A stretch of 64,000 nucleotides of DNA from Phycisphaerae bacterium (GTDB lineage Bacteria; Planctomycetota; Phycisphaerae; UBA1845; Fen-1342). The notes under the pieces were generated by a model. That model did not search any database. It saw only the letters and a list, made by a program, of their open reading frames with translations, and had not been told where the DNA came from. Both the position numbers and the translations under genes were made by a program. The stretch lies in the NCBI GenBank assembly GCA_022072445.1, contig JAJVHV010000003.1, forward strand, positions 73,204 through 137,203, in the 5' to 3' direction. The stretch's first letter is position 1. Every line of letters starts with the position of its first letter. Below are positions 44,860-53,086 of the stretch, one piece after another.

Positions 44860-46464
44860 CTAGAAGGGCAGGCCGCGCTGCTGCCGGCGCTGCCGCGCCA
44901 GATCCGACGGGTTCGCCTGCACCGAATACGAGTCCCGGTCCGCGAAGTTGCGGTCATACACAAACCCGAATCCATACGTAAACCTGAACGAATTACGTAT
45001 GACAAACAGGAACGGTGCGACCGCATCCGACCCGACGTTCACAATATCCTCGTCCCGCAGCAGAACGTCGCTCTCCACCCCCGCGAAGATCGCGTCCAGA
45101 TTCACCGAAATGATGATCTGCTTATCGGTCCCAGGCTCCCGGCGGATAATCTCACACCGCGCCGGCCACGCCAGCGGCGAGAATCCCGCCCCCAACGCCA
45201 CCGCCTGCTTGATGGTGATTTCACGATTCCCGAAGCCGTAAACCCCGGGGCGGTTGATTTCGCCCATCAGGTAGAACACGCCCGCGTCCACCGGAACTTC
45301 GATCACGTCCCGATTCCGGACCACGATGTTGTAACGCGCGTCGCCCGACCGCAGCGCCGCCACGTCGATCGCGATCACACGCTGCGCCTGCCCCTCGTCC
45401 GGAAGCTTGCTCCAGTCGAACTCGTTCTTCGGCTGACCGGTCTCCTCTGGCGGCATCTCCTCCACCGGTGCTTCCTCTTCGGTTTGCGTCTCGCGAATCT
45501 GCTTGGTGTCCGGATCGTAGATCAGTGGGGCGAACGGCTTGTCCGAGGCCCGCTTCACGTCGCGGCGCGGCTTTTCTTCCTGGCGCCGCGGGCCGAGCAG
45601 CTCCATCAGCTCTTCGACTTCCTTGTCCGGCTTCTGCTCCTGCTCCTGGGCGCGCGCACCCGCCTTGCGGCTGGCGGCCGGCCGCGACTCTTGCGGCCCC
45701 GTCCCAGTCCCGCCGAACGCCGAAAAGTTCGCATACTCCGAGTCGGAGTCCGGCTCGGTTGGTGGCGGAATGACCAGCCCGTTCTCGCCCGTGGTTGGCG
45801 CCTCACCCGGCTGCGAGGCCGCGTTCGCGTCCTCGGGCCGGCGGATGATGTACAGGCGCTTCACCTCCGCGCCGATGTCGCTGGCCTGACCGATCGCCTC
45901 GAGCAGGCGCAGGTCGGGATCGATGATCGGATACTGCCCCGCGCGGCCGACCGCGCCGAGAATGCTGAACGTCCGCTGGTTCGAGCGGATCACCAGCACG
46001 CGCACCTGCGGATCAGGCAGAATGCCCGCCTGCTTGAGCTGGGCCTTCAACTCGCTCTCGAGCTCCGCTTCCGTCAGCCCCGTCACCTTCACCGAACCCA
46101 GCATCGGCAGCCGGATGAACCCGTTCGGTGCAACCAGCAGGTTCGCGACTTCCTGGCTCCCCTCGCGCAGCAGATCGTCGATCACAATCGAAAGCTGATC
46201 CGACGGCCCAATCCGCACGTCTTCCAGATCGGGCTTGAGGTCGTCCGGCGTCGGGTCGGAGGCATTCTGGCGTTGCGTCGGGCTGTCGTGTGCGGTGAGC
46301 ACGCGCCGGATACCGACCTCGCGCGTGCCAATCGGAAACGCCCCGACTTTCGTCGGATCGAGAAACCCGTTGAACAACGCGCAGCCGCTCGTCAACGACA
46401 ACGTCAGGCCGAATGCGATGACGAGACTCGCGGGCGGGAGGCGCAGAATCCGCCGACAGCTCAT
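44860..46464 (-). CDS. Wza-like polysaccharide export outer-membrane lipoprotein with SLBB domains
   Basis: 534 residues from ATG 46464, preceded by GAGGAG. Signal and lipobox: LTLSLTSGC. The polysaccharide-export domain (about 85-165) has VRIGPSDQLSIVIDDLLRE and IRLPMLGSVKVTGLTEAELES. A first SLBB-like unit follows (TFSILGAVGRAGQYPI). A 120-residue Glu/Pro/Gln-rich low-complexity insert (about 215-335) separates it from a second SLBB (FYLMGEINRPGVYGFGN). It forms the outer-membrane exit channel for exopolysaccharide. First gene of the locus. Confidence 0.93.
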   Translation of the reverse strand: MSCRRILRLPPASLVIAFGLTLSLTSGCALFNGFLDPTKVGAFPIGTREVGIRRVLTAHDSPTQRQNASDPTPDDLKPDLEDVRIGPSDQLSIVIDDLLREGSQEVANLLVAPNGFIRLPMLGSVKVTGLTEAELESELKAQLKQAGILPDPQVRVLVIRSNQRTFSILGAVGRAGQYPIIDPDLRLLEAIGQASDIGAEVKRLYIIRRPEDANAASQPGEAPTTGENGLVIPPPTEPDSDSEYANFSAFGGTGTGPQESRPAASRKAGARAQEQEQKPDKEVEELMELLGPRRQEEKPRRDVKRASDKPFAPLIYDPDTKQIRETQTEEEAPVEEMPPEETGQPKNEFDWSKLPDEGQAQRVIAIDVAALRSGDARYNIVVRNRDVIEVPVDAGVFYLMGEINRPGVYGFGNREITIKQAVALGAGFSPLAWPARCEIIRREPGTDKQIIISVNLDAIFAGVESDVLLRDEDIVNVGSDAVAPFLFVIRNSFRFTYGFGFVYDRNFADRDSYSVQANPSDLARQRRQQRGLPF

Positions 46465-46820
46465 GCCGAACTCCTCGACGACGGCCGGATTTCCTGATCT
46501 CACTCGTCGCAGACGGGTGAAGTCACGACGAATCGTGGGGGCAGTCCAAACCGTTCCCGAAGGTCGCACCCACTCGACGGCCGGGAATGTAACGTCGCTA
46601 AGCCGCTCGTGTCAAACACGTTCGGACACGACCGGACGGCGCGCCGTCGACCGCGACGGACACGCCCCGGACATTATCGGCTGCGCGCATCCGGTCTCTT
46701 GCGACTGTATTCCCGGGCTCGCGCACGGGTTCGCCGATTTCTGCCCAACATGCGCCTCATCCCCCACACCTCTCCCCAGCGCTGCCGATAGGAACCGCTG
46801 CCTCACGCTCGGAGCCGATC
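46465..46820. promoter_or_regulatory. Divergent promoter region of the EPS/exosortase locus
   Basis: 356 bp without a credible gene, between the divergent SLBB and acetyltransferase starts. It holds a perfect 14-bp palindrome GACGGCGCGCCGTC (46635-46648). Just upstream are CGTGT-CAA-ACACG (46608-46620) and a GTGTC/GACAC pair (46609-46613 and 46625-46629). These are plausible operator sites. No -35/-10 pair is convincing. Confidence 0.45.
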
Positions 46821-47495
46821 ATGCGCACGCTTATCCTTGGAGCCGGGGGACACGGCCGCGTCGTCCTGGACATCCTGCTCCTCAGCCAGCAGTACGAGGT
46901 CGTCGGCTTCCTCGACAACAACGCTTCCATCCACGGCCGCCGCATCGACGGAATCCCCGTCCTCGGTCCCATCGACGACCAACTCCGCCTCGCGCAGCAG
47001 CACGCCGCGCCGGCGGCCGTTGTCGCCATCGGCGATAACGGCGTCCGCCGGGGGCTCGCCCGCCGGCTGGAGCGCGGCGGCGCGACGCTCGTCAGCGCGA
47101 TCCACCCCTCAGCCAGCGTCTCGCCGAACGCCACCATCGGCCGCAACGTCGTCATCGCCGCCGGCGCTGTGATCTGTGCCCACTGCCAGATTGCCGATTC
47201 CGTCATCCTTAACACCGGCTGCATCGTCGACCACCAGTCGGCGATCGGCGAAGGCTGCCACATCTGCCCGGGCGTGCGCATCGCCGGCCGCGCCGTGATT
47301 GAGCCGGGCGCGTTCGTCGGCATCGGTGCCACCGTCGTGCCACGCGTCCGCATCGGCTGCGAGGCGATCGTCGGCGCCGGTGCCGTCGTCATCGAGGACG
47401 TACCGCCGATGGCCACCGTCGTCGGCGTCCCGGCCCGCGTCATCAAGGCCAGTGCCGCCAGCGAAGAGCACGCCGAAATGCTCATGCCGACGTAG
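46821..47495 (+). CDS. NeuD/PglD-type sugar O- or N-acetyltransferase
   Basis: 224 residues. The N-terminal Rossmann-like nucleotide-sugar pocket starts LILGAGGHGRVVLDILLL. Left-handed beta-helix hexapeptide repeats run from about 100 to 190 (VSPNATIGRNVVIAAGAV, GAFVGIGATVVPRVRIG). H138 in IVDHQSAIG is the likely catalytic base. It acetylates a nucleotide sugar with acetyl-CoA, probably for the glycan exported by the divergent locus. The C-terminal VVGVPARVIK is the usual ending. Confidence 0.93.
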   Translation: MRTLILGAGGHGRVVLDILLLSQQYEVVGFLDNNASIHGRRIDGIPVLGPIDDQLRLAQQHAAPAAVVAIGDNGVRRGLARRLERGGATLVSAIHPSASVSPNATIGRNVVIAAGAVICAHCQIADSVILNTGCIVDHQSAIGEGCHICPGVRIAGRAVIEPGAFVGIGATVVPRVRIGCEAIVGAGAVVIEDVPPMATVVGVPARVIKASAASEEHAEMLMPT

Positions 47496-47611
47496 CACAC
47501 CGCGAAAATTGCACCATCCCTGGCATCGTTCGTGCTAGGCATCCGCGTGCCCGGCGGGCCAGACCGCCGGTGCGGCCGCGTACCGGTCGCAACTCCTGTC
47601 GCGGAAAGCAG

Positions 47612-48751
47612 ATGCGCGAGTTCATCACCGGCAATCAGGCGGCGGTCCGCGGCGCCATCCGCGCCGGCTGCGATTACTTCGCCGGTTACCCCATCACACC
47701 CGCCAGCTCAATCCTGACCGAGTTTGTCCGTGAATTCAGCAATGGGAGCGGCATCGCCGTTCAGACCGAGGACGAGATCGCCGCTATCGGACAGTGCATC
47801 GGCGCCGCGATGGCCGGCGCGCGGGCGCTCACCGCCACTTCCGGTCCGGGAATGAGTCTCTATAGCGAGAATATCGGCCTGGCGCAGATGGGCGAGGTCC
47901 CGCTCGTCATCATCGACTGCCAGCGCCTCCCGCCGGCAACCGGCGGCGCCACCGCGACCGGCGAGGGCGATGTCGTGTTCGCGCGCCACGTCACCGCGGG
48001 CGGGTTTCCGCTGCCGGTCCTGGCGGCGTCCGACGCGGCCTCCGTTTATCGGCTCACGTATCGCGCGTTCGACATCGCCGAGCGGCTCCGTACGCCGGTG
48101 ATCGTCCTCAGCTCCAAGGACATTGCCCTGACGCGTCAGACTGTCAATCTCGACCTGGTGGAACTCGCGCCGCTGACCGCGCGCCGCCGTCACGCTGGCG
48201 AGCGCACTTTCAGACCCTACGCCGTCGATCGCCCGGCCGACGTGCCGGCATTCGAACCGATCGGCGGCGCGACGCGCGTCCGATTCACGGGCTCGATTCA
48301 CGACGAGGACGGTCTGCTGACGATCGACCGGGCCCGCATCGCGCGAAAACTCACGCACCTGCGCGAGAAGGTCGTGGCCAACGCGGCGTTGATCGAGGAT
48401 GTCGATGCGGACCTGGACGAGAAGGCCGACACGCTGATCGTCTCCTATGGGACCGCCGACGGCGCCGCCCGCGACGCCGTCCGGCGCCTCCGCGCCGCCG
48501 GCGAGCACATCTCGCACCTCACGCTCTACAGCCTCTGGCCGATACCGGAAAAGGCGCTGGCGGCGGCGGCCGGCGGGCGCATGCGGCGCGTCATCGTTCC
48601 GGAGCTGAATATCGGGCTGTACGCCGACGAGCTGCGGCGCGTCGTGCGCGGCGCGGCGGTCGAATCGGTCGTCCGATACGACGGCGGACTGATCTCTCCG
48701 CAGGCGCTGATCGAACACTTCCGAGACCGGAACGCGGAGGCGGTGCGATGA
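47612..48751 (+). CDS. 2-oxoacid:ferredoxin oxidoreductase, alpha subunit
   Basis: 379 residues from ATG 47612; the frame extends 14 residues upstream. The pyrimidine-binding domain opens with FITGNQAAVRGAIRAGCDYFAGYPITPAS and has ALTATSGPGMSLYSENIGLAQMGEVPLVIID. Domain II is recognisable near VSYGTADGAARDAVRRLRAAG and the terminal VPELNIGLYADELRRVV. The family (pyruvate, 2-oxoglutarate, 2-oxoisovalerate:ferredoxin oxidoreductases) makes acyl-CoA and CO2 with ferredoxin reduction; the substrate is not fixed by sequence, but the KorA layout is the closest. Overlaps the beta gene by ATGA. Confidence 0.95.
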   Translation: MREFITGNQAAVRGAIRAGCDYFAGYPITPASSILTEFVREFSNGSGIAVQTEDEIAAIGQCIGAAMAGARALTATSGPGMSLYSENIGLAQMGEVPLVIIDCQRLPPATGGATATGEGDVVFARHVTAGGFPLPVLAASDAASVYRLTYRAFDIAERLRTPVIVLSSKDIALTRQTVNLDLVELAPLTARRRHAGERTFRPYAVDRPADVPAFEPIGGATRVRFTGSIHDEDGLLTIDRARIARKLTHLREKVVANAALIEDVDADLDEKADTLIVSYGTADGAARDAVRRLRAAGEHISHLTLYSLWPIPEKALAAAAGGRMRRVIVPELNIGLYADELRRVVRGAAVESVVRYDGGLISPQALIEHFRDRNAEAVR

Positions 48752-50109
48752 GTCTGCTGACCGCGGTCCGAAACGACATGTGCTACTGCCCGGGTTGCTC
48801 GCACGGGCTGGTTCTCGAACAACTCGCCCAGGCGATCGCCCGGCTCGCGCTGCCCCCGCCGCGCGTCTGCCTGGTATCGGACATCGGCTGCATCGGCACC
48901 GCCGACCGCTATTTCACCTGCCACACGTTCCACGGGCTGCACGGCCGCTCGTTCACCTACGCCGAGGGCATCCAGCGCGTGCGTCCCGACGTTCTGACGA
49001 TCGTGCTGGTGGGCGACGGCGGCTGTGGGATCGGGACGGCGCACCTGGTGCACGCGGCACGGCGTGGCGTGCCGATCAAGGTGATCGTCTGCAATAATTT
49101 CAACTTCGGCATGACGGGCGGACAGCACTCGCCCACGACGCCGGCCGACGCGCTGACGCCGACCACGCCGGCCGGCTTTCACGAGCGGCCGTTCGATATT
49201 GCCGAGACGGCCCGCATCAGCGGCGCATCCTTCGTGGCGCGTGCCAGCGCTTACGACGCCGGTCTGCCCGGTCTGCTGGAACGCGGCCTGCGCGCTCCGG
49301 GCTTCGCGCTGCTGGAGGTCTGGGAGCTCTGCTCGGCGTACTTCGTGCAGAGCAACAAACTCACGCCCGCCCGGCTGAATGAGTTGGCGGCGCGCGGCGG
49401 AATGCCCTTCGGCGTGCTGGCCGAGCCGCCCGCCGGCGACGCACGTCCGGCGGCGCCGTCGTCGCCTGCGGATACCGGGAAGGCCGCATCCGACGAAACT
49501 GTGCCGCAGCCGCGGGGCCCGAAACTCCCGTGGCCGGGCCGCCGCGAGATCACGCTGGCTGGCTCGGCCGGGCAGCACATCCGCACGGCGGTCGGGGCGC
49601 TGGGCGAGATCGCCGTAGCTTGCGGGCTGCACGCGGCGGAGCACGACGACTACCCGATCACGGTACGCAAGGGTCACTCGATTTCGAACCTGGTCGTCGA
49701 CGCGCGGCCGATCCTGTTCGCCGGCGTCGAAGCGCCGGCACTGGTCATCATCATGAGCGCCGATGGAGCGGCGCGCGTCGGCGATCTGTCACACCTGCCG
49801 AGCTCGTCGCAGGTCATCGTCGCCAGCGACCTGCCGCCGCCGGCAACGCCCGCCACGGTGCACGTCGTCGACCTGGACGCCTTCGCGCGGGCCGCGACGC
49901 GCGCCGGAGTCGCCCTGGCGCTGCTGGCGTACGGAGTGGTGCGGGCCGGGTGGGTCGAAAGTGAAGCACTGTGCGCCGCCGCAGACGCCGTCCTGAGCGG
50001 TCGGCACCGCGAGTCAAACCTGAGCGCGCTGCGCGCCGGCGTGGCGGCCGCGGCCGCCCAAAGTCCGGCGTGTGCAGCATCAACCGCGGGAGGAAGGCAT
50101 GATCCGTGA
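48748..50109 (+). CDS. 2-oxoacid:ferredoxin oxidoreductase, fused beta and gamma subunits
   Basis: 453 residues. Beta part (1 to about 235): CPGCSHG near residue 14, a possible Fe-S or TPP-domain Cys cluster, and the TPP motif GDGG (89-92) with the NNFNFGMTGGQ loop (116-126). A Pro/Ala/Ser-rich linker (about 225-255) leads to a gamma-type domain (about 260-440): ITLAGSAGQHIRTAVGALGE, RKGHSISNLVVDARPILFAGVE, ALVIIMSADGA. In most organisms gamma is a separate gene. Partner of the upstream alpha gene; overlaps the SUKH gene by 11 nt. Confidence 0.92.
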   Translation: MSLLTAVRNDMCYCPGCSHGLVLEQLAQAIARLALPPPRVCLVSDIGCIGTADRYFTCHTFHGLHGRSFTYAEGIQRVRPDVLTIVLVGDGGCGIGTAHLVHAARRGVPIKVIVCNNFNFGMTGGQHSPTTPADALTPTTPAGFHERPFDIAETARISGASFVARASAYDAGLPGLLERGLRAPGFALLEVWELCSAYFVQSNKLTPARLNELAARGGMPFGVLAEPPAGDARPAAPSSPADTGKAASDETVPQPRGPKLPWPGRREITLAGSAGQHIRTAVGALGEIAVACGLHAAEHDDYPITVRKGHSISNLVVDARPILFAGVEAPALVIIMSADGAARVGDLSHLPSSSQVIVASDLPPPATPATVHVVDLDAFARAATRAGVALALLAYGVVRAGWVESEALCAAADAVLSGRHRESNLSALRAGVAAAAAQSPACAASTAGGRHDP

Positions 50110-50707
50110 AACCACCATCGACTCGTCGCTCAATCGCCTGATGCGGCACTTCGGCCACCGCATCGTCGCGCGTCCGCCGGCGCGGCCCAGTGTGCTGGCG
50201 GGAATCGAGCAGGTGACCGGGGCGCTGCCGCGCGACCTGGTGATCTTCCTTTCGACCTGCGACGGCTTCCATCTCGACGTCCCCGAAACGCCGCTCGAAA
50301 CACGCTTCTGCACCAGCGAGGACATCCTTCGGCAGATCAGCGACCCCGACCCGCCCGCCGCCCCGCAGAATTTCGTCCCCGTCCGCTGCGACCGGGCCGG
50401 CCAGGACTGGCTCGTGCTCGACGAGCCACCTATGCATGGCCTCGTGCTGCGCTGGGACCCGGGCACGCACGGCGGGCAAGTGGTCGCATCGTGCTTCGGG
50501 GCGTATCTGGATGCCTGGTCGCGCTACCTGGTCGAGGCGCTCCCGCCGGCCGGCAAGCGTCCGGCTCGCAAGCGACTCGCAAAATTCGACAGTGCCTACG
50601 TGGCGCAATTCGACCCCGAAGTCCGCCGCCTGGCCCGATTGACCCGCGTACGCCGGTATGTCGCCGAACTGGAAGTTTCGGCGGCGTGCGGCGACGATTT
50701 CGAGTGA
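50099..50707 (+). CDS. SMI1/KNR4 (SUKH) family protein
   Basis: 202 residues from ATG 50099, with GGGAGG upstream. Family pattern: VTGALPRDLVIFLSTCDGFHLDV near residue 36, an acidic middle region, and FVPVRCDRAGQDWLVLDEPP followed by YLDAWSRYLVEALPP. SUKH proteins are immunity proteins of toxin systems or of unrelated regulatory roles. Here the gene sits inside a metabolic operon, between the oxidoreductase and the thiolase-fold gene, not beside a toxin. Role unknown. Confidence 0.75.
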   Translation: MIRETTIDSSLNRLMRHFGHRIVARPPARPSVLAGIEQVTGALPRDLVIFLSTCDGFHLDVPETPLETRFCTSEDILRQISDPDPPAAPQNFVPVRCDRAGQDWLVLDEPPMHGLVLRWDPGTHGGQVVASCFGAYLDAWSRYLVEALPPAGKRPARKRLAKFDSAYVAQFDPEVRRLARLTRVRRYVAELEVSAACGDDFE

Positions 50708-50756
50708 AGTCCGCCGCAGGTACCTTGACGCTGCACGGCTGGCAGGAGAGAAACCC

Positions 50757-52127
50757 ATGATCCGCTTTTCCGCGGGCAATCTTCGAATTCCGCGTTTCGA
50801 GCGACCGGTTTACGTGGTGGCCGGCGGCCTGACCGACTATCGCAAGCGCTACCCTGAGAAGAACACCTGCCAGCTCTGCACCGAAGCGCTGCGCATGACC
50901 GTCGAGGAGAACGACCTGAAGGTCGATCCCGAGCAGGTCCGCCGAAGCGTCAACTGGTGTGTCTATTCCCAGTTCGCCGACCACTTCGGCGACCAGCTCC
51001 TGGCGGCCGCCAAAGTGCACGACTATCTGGGCTTCGATCCGCTGGGCAACGTCGAGGTGAAGACGGGCGGCGCGACGGGCGGGTCGGCGGTGCTGGCCGC
51101 GGCGCAGGCGATCGCCAGCGGATACGCCTCGTGCGTGCCCGTCGTCGGCTGGGAGCGGATGGACGAAGTCAGCACGAAGGTGGGCAACTCGTACATCGCC
51201 AGCGCCGCCTGCAAGGACTTCGAGAGCGAGCTGGGCTGGATGTACGCGGCCTATTACGCGCTGATGGCGCAGCGCTACCAGTACGAAAACGACGTGCCGC
51301 GCGAGACGCTGGCCCGCATCGCCTGCAAGAACCACGAATACGCCTACTACTCGCCTTACTCGCAGAATCCGGGCAAGTACGCCATCAAGGACATTCTCGA
51401 AAACGAGATCGTCTCCCACCCGCTGGCCTATCTCGAATGCTGCGTGATGAGCGTCGGCGCCGCGGTGCTGCTGCTGTGCGACGAGGAAACCGCATTCCGG
51501 CTTTCCGACCAGCCGGTGCAGCTCAAGGCGATCTGCGGCGGCTCGCACACGCTGCGCACCGCTGACCGGCGGCACATGCCGATCCTGCTGTTGCCCAACG
51601 AGAACGAGCGGACGTACAAGGACTACTTCACGCACAAGCGCGAGGACTGGCCGGGTTTCAGTTCATTCATGGCGTCGCGGATGGCCGCCTACCTGGCCTA
51701 CAACATGGCTGGCATCAAGGACCCGGTCGAGGACTTCGACGTCCTCGAGACGCACGACGCCTTCACCATCAGCGACGTGCAGACCTACGAGGACATCGGC
51801 CTGCGGCCCTACGGACGCGGACGCGAGTTTATCGAGAGCGGCGACGCTTACTTCGAAGGGCGGCTGCCGACGAACCTCTCCGGCGGGCTGATCGGCACCA
51901 TGCACGCCGTCGGTGCCACCGGCATCTTCCAGATCGTCGAGCTGCTCTGGCAGCTCCAGGGCAAGTATGACAAGTTCCACGGCGAGCCGCAGCGCTGGGA
52001 GCGCTACGGCAAGAAGAAGCCGGCCGACTGGCGCAGCCTGCAAGTCAGGAATGCCCGGCGCGGCTGCGCGATCAGCCACGCGGGGACCGGAAGTCACGTG
52101 ACGTGTGCGATACTTGAAAGGCAATAG
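50757..52127 (+). CDS. Thiolase-fold (SCPx/lipid-transfer type) protein with the nucleophilic Cys replaced
   Basis: 456 residues from ATG 50757. The fold is clear: N-terminal thiolase domain with VKTGGATGGSAVLAAAQAIASG (positions about 101-122), C-terminal FDVLETHDAFTISDVQTYEDIGL and GTMHAVGATGIFQIVELLWQLQG. In thiolases the nucleophile lies in C-A-(S/T)-G; here that position is G105, so a normal Claisen-type acyl transfer is not expected. Cysteine-less members that pair with DUF35 proteins, such as the Ltp2-type aldolases of steroid degradation, cleave C-C bonds by retro-aldol chemistry. A DUF35 gene follows by 100 bp. Confidence 0.9.
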   Translation: MIRFSAGNLRIPRFERPVYVVAGGLTDYRKRYPEKNTCQLCTEALRMTVEENDLKVDPEQVRRSVNWCVYSQFADHFGDQLLAAAKVHDYLGFDPLGNVEVKTGGATGGSAVLAAAQAIASGYASCVPVVGWERMDEVSTKVGNSYIASAACKDFESELGWMYAAYYALMAQRYQYENDVPRETLARIACKNHEYAYYSPYSQNPGKYAIKDILENEIVSHPLAYLECCVMSVGAAVLLLCDEETAFRLSDQPVQLKAICGGSHTLRTADRRHMPILLLPNENERTYKDYFTHKREDWPGFSSFMASRMAAYLAYNMAGIKDPVEDFDVLETHDAFTISDVQTYEDIGLRPYGRGREFIESGDAYFEGRLPTNLSGGLIGTMHAVGATGIFQIVELLWQLQGKYDKFHGEPQRWERYGKKKPADWRSLQVRNARRGCAISHAGTGSHVTCAILERQ

Positions 52128-52227
52128 CGAATAGCGATTGGCGAAGAGCGAATTGGCGCAAGCGACAAGCAGGTCGCGCTGCTCCGTAAGGACTCGTCTA
52201 TTCGCCATTCAACATCGGGAGTCTGTC

Positions 52228-52701
52228 ATGTCGATCGCTTGGCCCACAACCGTCATTGAGCGTGAAGGGCACGGTCCTTTCGTCATCCGCAATCCCAAGA
52301 CCTGGTCGCACTTCCACAGCTACGGCGGCTGGGGCCGGTTCTTCGAGGGCCTGCGCCACAGCAAGCTGCTCGCGACGCGCTGCACGCACGCGGCCTGCGG
52401 CGAGAAGCGGCTCTGGCTGCCGCCGCGCTGCGACTGCCCTGACTGCTGGCATGAGATGGAGTGGGTCGAGGCGCCGCAGGCCGGACGAATCTACACCTGG
52501 AGCGTCGTGAAATACCCCGGCGAGCTCTTCAAGCTCCCCGCCGGCACGCCGCTCATCAGCGTGGAGCTCAAGGGCGTGTGCACGAAGCTGATGAGCTGGC
52601 TCAAGGAGGGCGAGCCCCGGATCGGCCTGCCGGTGCGGGCGGTGTTCAATACGCAGCGGCCGACGAACACGATTCTCGATCTGGCGTGGGTGCCGGCGTA
52701 G
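52228..52701 (+). CDS. DUF35 family Zn-ribbon OB-fold protein, partner of the thiolase-fold protein
   Basis: 157 residues from ATG 52228, with GGAG six bases ahead. N-terminal region contains a zinc ribbon: C52, C57, C68, C70 and C73. The OB-fold part has IYTWSVVKYPGELFKLPAGTP, VELKGVCTKLMSWL and VRAVFNTQRPTNTILDLAWV. DUF35 proteins bind acyl-CoA and deliver it to partner thiolases or aldolases (ChsH2-type). The pair with the upstream gene is conserved in archaea and many bacteria. The 100 bp in front carry degenerate repeats of GCGAATxG. Confidence 0.9.
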   Translation: MSIAWPTTVIEREGHGPFVIRNPKTWSHFHSYGGWGRFFEGLRHSKLLATRCTHAACGEKRLWLPPRCDCPDCWHEMEWVEAPQAGRIYTWSVVKYPGELFKLPAGTPLISVELKGVCTKLMSWLKEGEPRIGLPVRAVFNTQRPTNTILDLAWVPA

Positions 52702-52880
52702 TCACGCCGTCGTGCGTGGCGGCGAATCAGGCGTCCACAGGAGCCGCGGCCATCCGATCCCGCCCCCGAGCCGCAGCGCTGAGAAGCCCGGATGCGGCGC
52801 TGCGACACCTGGACCCGCACTGCGACGCTTCGACCTGCACCGCGAGGCTTGGACGCGCGACGATACGACGCTGGCGCGGC

Positions 52881-52908
52881 TTGACCGCGCTGCGGCGCGC
52901 GGTACACT
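52881..52908 (+). promoter_or_regulatory. Sigma70-type promoter of the tRNA-Arg gene
   Basis: TTGACC at 52881-52886 and TACACT at 52903-52908, 16-bp spacer. The -10 ends ten bases before the first tRNA base. The position and the match to consensus make this the most convincing promoter in the window. Confidence 0.7.
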
Positions 52909-52917
52909 GCGCGCTAC

Positions 52918-52991
52918 GTCCCTGTAGCTCAACTGGATAGAGCGTCGGCCTCCGGAGCCGAAGGTTGTGGGTTCGAATCCCGCCGGGGACG
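52918..52991 (+). tRNA. tRNA-Arg (anticodon CCG)
   Basis: 74 nt. The acceptor stem GTCCCTG pairs with CGGGGAC at 52984-52990, with discriminator G at 52991. Anticodon stem TCGGC / GCCGA closes the loop CTCCGGA, giving anticodon CCG and decoding CGG. The T arm has GGGTTCGAATCCC. No CCA is encoded in the DNA. A promoter and a terminator hairpin flank it, so it is probably a single-gene transcript. Confidence 0.95.
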
Positions 52992-53014
52992 CTTCCCGCC
53001 CGCAGAAACGCCGC

Positions 53015-53037
53015 GGACCGGCGCGCCGCGCCGGTCC
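53015..53037. terminator. Terminator hairpin downstream of tRNA-Arg
   Basis: Perfect 10-bp stem GGACCGGCGC / GCGCCGGTCC with loop GCC. No T-run follows on either strand. It lies between the tRNA and the stop of the convergent minus-strand gene, so it may act in both directions. Confidence 0.6.
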
Positions 53038-53086
53038 GGGGTCTGCAAGCCTTGATTTCGGCCGAGCCGCATCGGGCGACGGGCGA

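Noticed and set aside
52128-52227. Degenerate GCGAATxG repeats before the DUF35 gene as a regulatory array or satellite
   Set aside because: Repeats are imperfect and short, with no symmetrical unit; too little to call.
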